A stretch of 17,500 bases of DNA, taken from Theodoxus fluviatilis. Its lineage: Eukaryota > Mollusca > Gastropoda > Cycloneritida > Neritidae. The DNA lies in the NCBI GenBank assembly GCA_034096865.1, contig JAWQFJ010015227.1, positions 1-17,500 of the forward strand, written 5' to 3'. Shown here one piece after another: positions 15,901 through 17,500 of this stretch. The notes under the pieces were generated by a model that was not told the origin of the DNA, made no database searches, and saw only the letters and a list, made by a program, of their open reading frames with translations. Made by a program: the position numbers and the translations under genes. Each line of letters starts with the position of its first letter. Positions within the stretch are counted from its first letter, which is position 1.

Positions 15901-16400
15901 TTGCATGCACATTCACCATTTTTCAACGGCTTACCCCATACTTCCTCAGGCTCCCTTTGTTTGATTCTTGTAAGGCAAATCAACTAGAAAGAAGCGAAGT
16001 TTTCGTCTGAGCTACCTTCTCAGGAAGTCTTCCGCATGCTGTCTCTTCCGATCCTCAGCCATCTTTCTTCACCTCTCCTCACCCCCTCACCTCCACCCTC
16101 TAGCGTGGGCTTCATTCAGGGTTGTGTAGACAGGTGAGCAGACGAGACCTAGACGCCAGCAGGCGTAGTAACCTGCCCTATAGAAGGATGTACTCCCAGT
16201 TCCCTCGCCTCTCCTCCTGACCTAGCCTTGCTATTTTTAACCTGGCTGGAGGAGAGAGCGTAGGAGGGAGTGAGTCTGCATTGCCCTGCCTTACACTACA
16301 ATAGGAGTCACCTGGGCATGGTTTGTCGAGGAACTCCCACTGTGTTAGTCAGACATGAAGGGAAAAAATCGAAATAACAAAACCTGTCAATGGCACAAGG
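15900..16400. other. Non-coding stretch with a candidate 30-nt exon
   Basis: Pyrimidine-rich at about 16060-16102 (CACCTCTCCTCACCCC to CCACCCTCTAG), then 30 bases, then CAG|GTGAGC at 16131-16139. The 30 bases are open in two of three frames (RGLHSGLCRQ in one). Otherwise nothing is recognised. Confidence 0.3.
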
Positions 16401-16905
16401 GTTGATGCACAGAAGTCGAAACTTGATTGAAGTTATCCGCACATGAAGTTCAGTACGTGTTTTACTGCCTAGCGGGGGTTCGCGAAGCAGGGGGTCCTGT
16501 TCTAGATGTAGAAGTAACGAATTGTCGTTAAAAAACGTTGCCGGTGGAGGAGAAAAGATGTACGGCTGCTCGGATTTTTCGAAAAGATTGCCCATACACG
16601 ATGGTTCGCGCCGGTCCGTGTCGGTAGACAATGCTTTCTTCTACTGCGGTCAGTGGGCGAGAGATCATCAGTCATCTCCGTCCCGGAGTTTTTGCTCTCT
16701 TGACGTTGGAGTTCAGCGCACCGCTGCTTGGAGAGTGGAGGCATCGCTCAAGAGCTGAAGCCGGGAAGAGGTGGAAAATAAGTTGCCTTTTCTGGAGGAG
16801 TGCATCGCTGCGGGACTGCGGATGCTGGTGGTTTCTCTCAAGGGTTAGGAGCGGAGCTGTGTCTGTCTGAACTTCTGACTGAGGGATTTTAGTTGCTGTG
16901 AAACC
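16400..16905 (+). promoter_or_regulatory. CpG-rich region, candidate promoter and 5' UTR
   Basis: CpG density is visibly higher than in the rest of the window (GGTTCGCGAAGC, GGTTCGCGCCGGTCCGTGTCGG, CATCGCTGCGGGACTGCGG). It leads directly into the candidate first coding exon at 16906. No TATA box is obvious at a sensible place. Function is inferred from composition and position. Confidence 0.4.
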
Positions 16906-16967
16906 ATGGAGCGAAATTTAGACCGCTGGGTCGGTCTCAGTCCGCGAAAAGTGCGAACTCCCGCAGG
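16906..16967 (+). CDS. Candidate first coding exon (MERNLDRWVGLSPRK...), unidentified gene
   Basis: AACCATGG is an optimal start context (A at -3, G at +4). The frame encodes MERNLDRWVGLSPRKVRTPA and two further bases (GG), then runs into CAGG|GTAAGT, a textbook 5' splice site, for a phase-2 intron. An in-frame TGA about 14 codons upstream fixes the start. The peptide is basic with an amphipathic-looking start (NLDRWVGL) and an SPRK phosphorylation-like motif; I do not recognise the family. It follows a CpG-rich region, as a promoter-proximal exon would. The phase differs from the candidate first exon at 11162, so the two cannot join the same downstream exon in the same frame. Confidence 0.5.
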
Positions 16968-16973
16968 GTAAGT
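16968..16973 (+). promoter_or_regulatory. Candidate 5' splice site
   Basis: GCAGG|GTAAGT, a near-perfect donor. Confidence 0.5.
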
Positions 16974-17500
16974 GACCCAGCGTGGTTCCTCACTTCGACT
17001 AAGGCGTTTCAATGGGATAGGTGGGGCTGTCTAAAGTCTGTGTACACCAGTGGCTGCCTGGGTTGCGTGATCGCAGCCTTATGTCTGCCCTTCCAGACAT
17101 GCCTCCCTTATACCAACCTTCTTTCCTGTGTCCTTTTTGTACATTCTTCCCTGACAGTTCCTTCCTAAACCTTCTCCGTTCTCTTTCATCCTCTTTCTCC
17201 ACTTCTCAGCCTCTCTCCCTCCTCCCTCCCTTCTTCCTATACATCTTCAGACACTGAGCTGCAATCTCCCTCATATGCCCCAAAGAGCTATTTTTAGATA
17301 CTCCTCCCTGCAAGTGGAAGGCTTCTGTGGATTTGCTGTGCTTTCAGAACTAGTCCTTCCATCCCGAAGTTTGCATAGATGTCCGTTTCGTGCCATGTCT
17401 GCGGAGTTTCGACTGACCATGACAGAGGTGTGTTATATTTTTTCGATGCAGCTTTGACTGACAGAGGTGAGTCGTCTGGATGTTGTTGGTGTCAATGCAA
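16974..17500 (+). other. Probable intron sequence with a strong polypyrimidine tract
   Basis: A CT-rich tract at about 17165-17245 ends in CATCTTCAG, a good-looking 3' splice site near 17250. Joining to the exon at 16967 would give an immediate stop (GGA CAC TGA), so it is unlikely to be used in that way. At 17397-17430, ATG TCT GCG GAG TTT CGA CTG ACC ATG ACA GAG precedes GTGTGT, and CTGACAGAG precedes GTGAGT at 17467, but neither gives a coherent exon. Confidence 0.35.

Noticed and set aside
17165..17300. Second exon starting near 17250 after a strong pyrimidine tract
   Set aside because: Splicing from the 16967 donor would give an immediate in-frame stop, and no open frame with a donor follows.

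Overview
This window looks like nuclear DNA from a metazoan, most likely a marine invertebrate and plausibly a mollusc. That assignment is an inference from repeat content: very dense microsatellites, a tRNA-derived SINE, a CCTCCGCCAAGG-ended dispersed repeat, and a decayed Tc1/mariner element. There is no bacterial gene organisation, operon, rRNA gene or intact tRNA gene. Most long open frames lie inside simple repeats and are artefacts. The only protein family I can name with confidence is a dead Tc1-type transposase on the minus strand.

Layout. Positions 1-273 hold CA, CT and GT microsatellites. Positions 640-2758 hold a 21-bp minisatellite, first in decayed scattered units and then as a clean array. 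It is split at about 1403-1602 by a short retroposon with an ATCC tail. A very G-rich tract with a 43-bp tandem repeat (2765-3230) leads into a CpG-richer stretch (3240-4260) that could be a promoter or 5' UTR. Positions 4260-6555 are mostly unassigned, with CT and GT arrays. A 618-bp MITE with 37-bp terminal inverted repeats lies at 6559-7176, followed by a 29-base C run.

Positions 7824-9079 are the most intricate part. Three copies of a 74-bp repeat end in a retroposon whose 13-bp target-site duplication is intact. Further relatives of that retroposon flank a roughly 500-bp array of the 12-mer CATCCATCCATT. After a 34-bp tandem repeat and a GA array comes a 233-bp MITE (9933-10165). Long TG and CA arrays follow, then a candidate first coding exon (11162-11204) and another dispersed repeat (11282-11676).

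The Tc1 element spans 12354-14035 with TA duplications. Its transposase is broken by stop codons, a frameshift, a replaced catalytic residue and the 3' tail of a SINE. A related, longer SINE lies at 14733-15087. A LINE-like 3' tail is at 15560-15772. A second CpG-rich region (about 16400-16967) ends in another candidate first coding exon with a strong donor.

Taken together, the window may be the 5' or intronic part of a large plus-strand gene with more than one promoter. This is inferred only from two good start-codon/donor pairs; the gene product is not identifiable. No new gene system is evident. The strongest unusual signal is the ATCC-tailed retroposon family and the tandem arrays that grew from its two ends.
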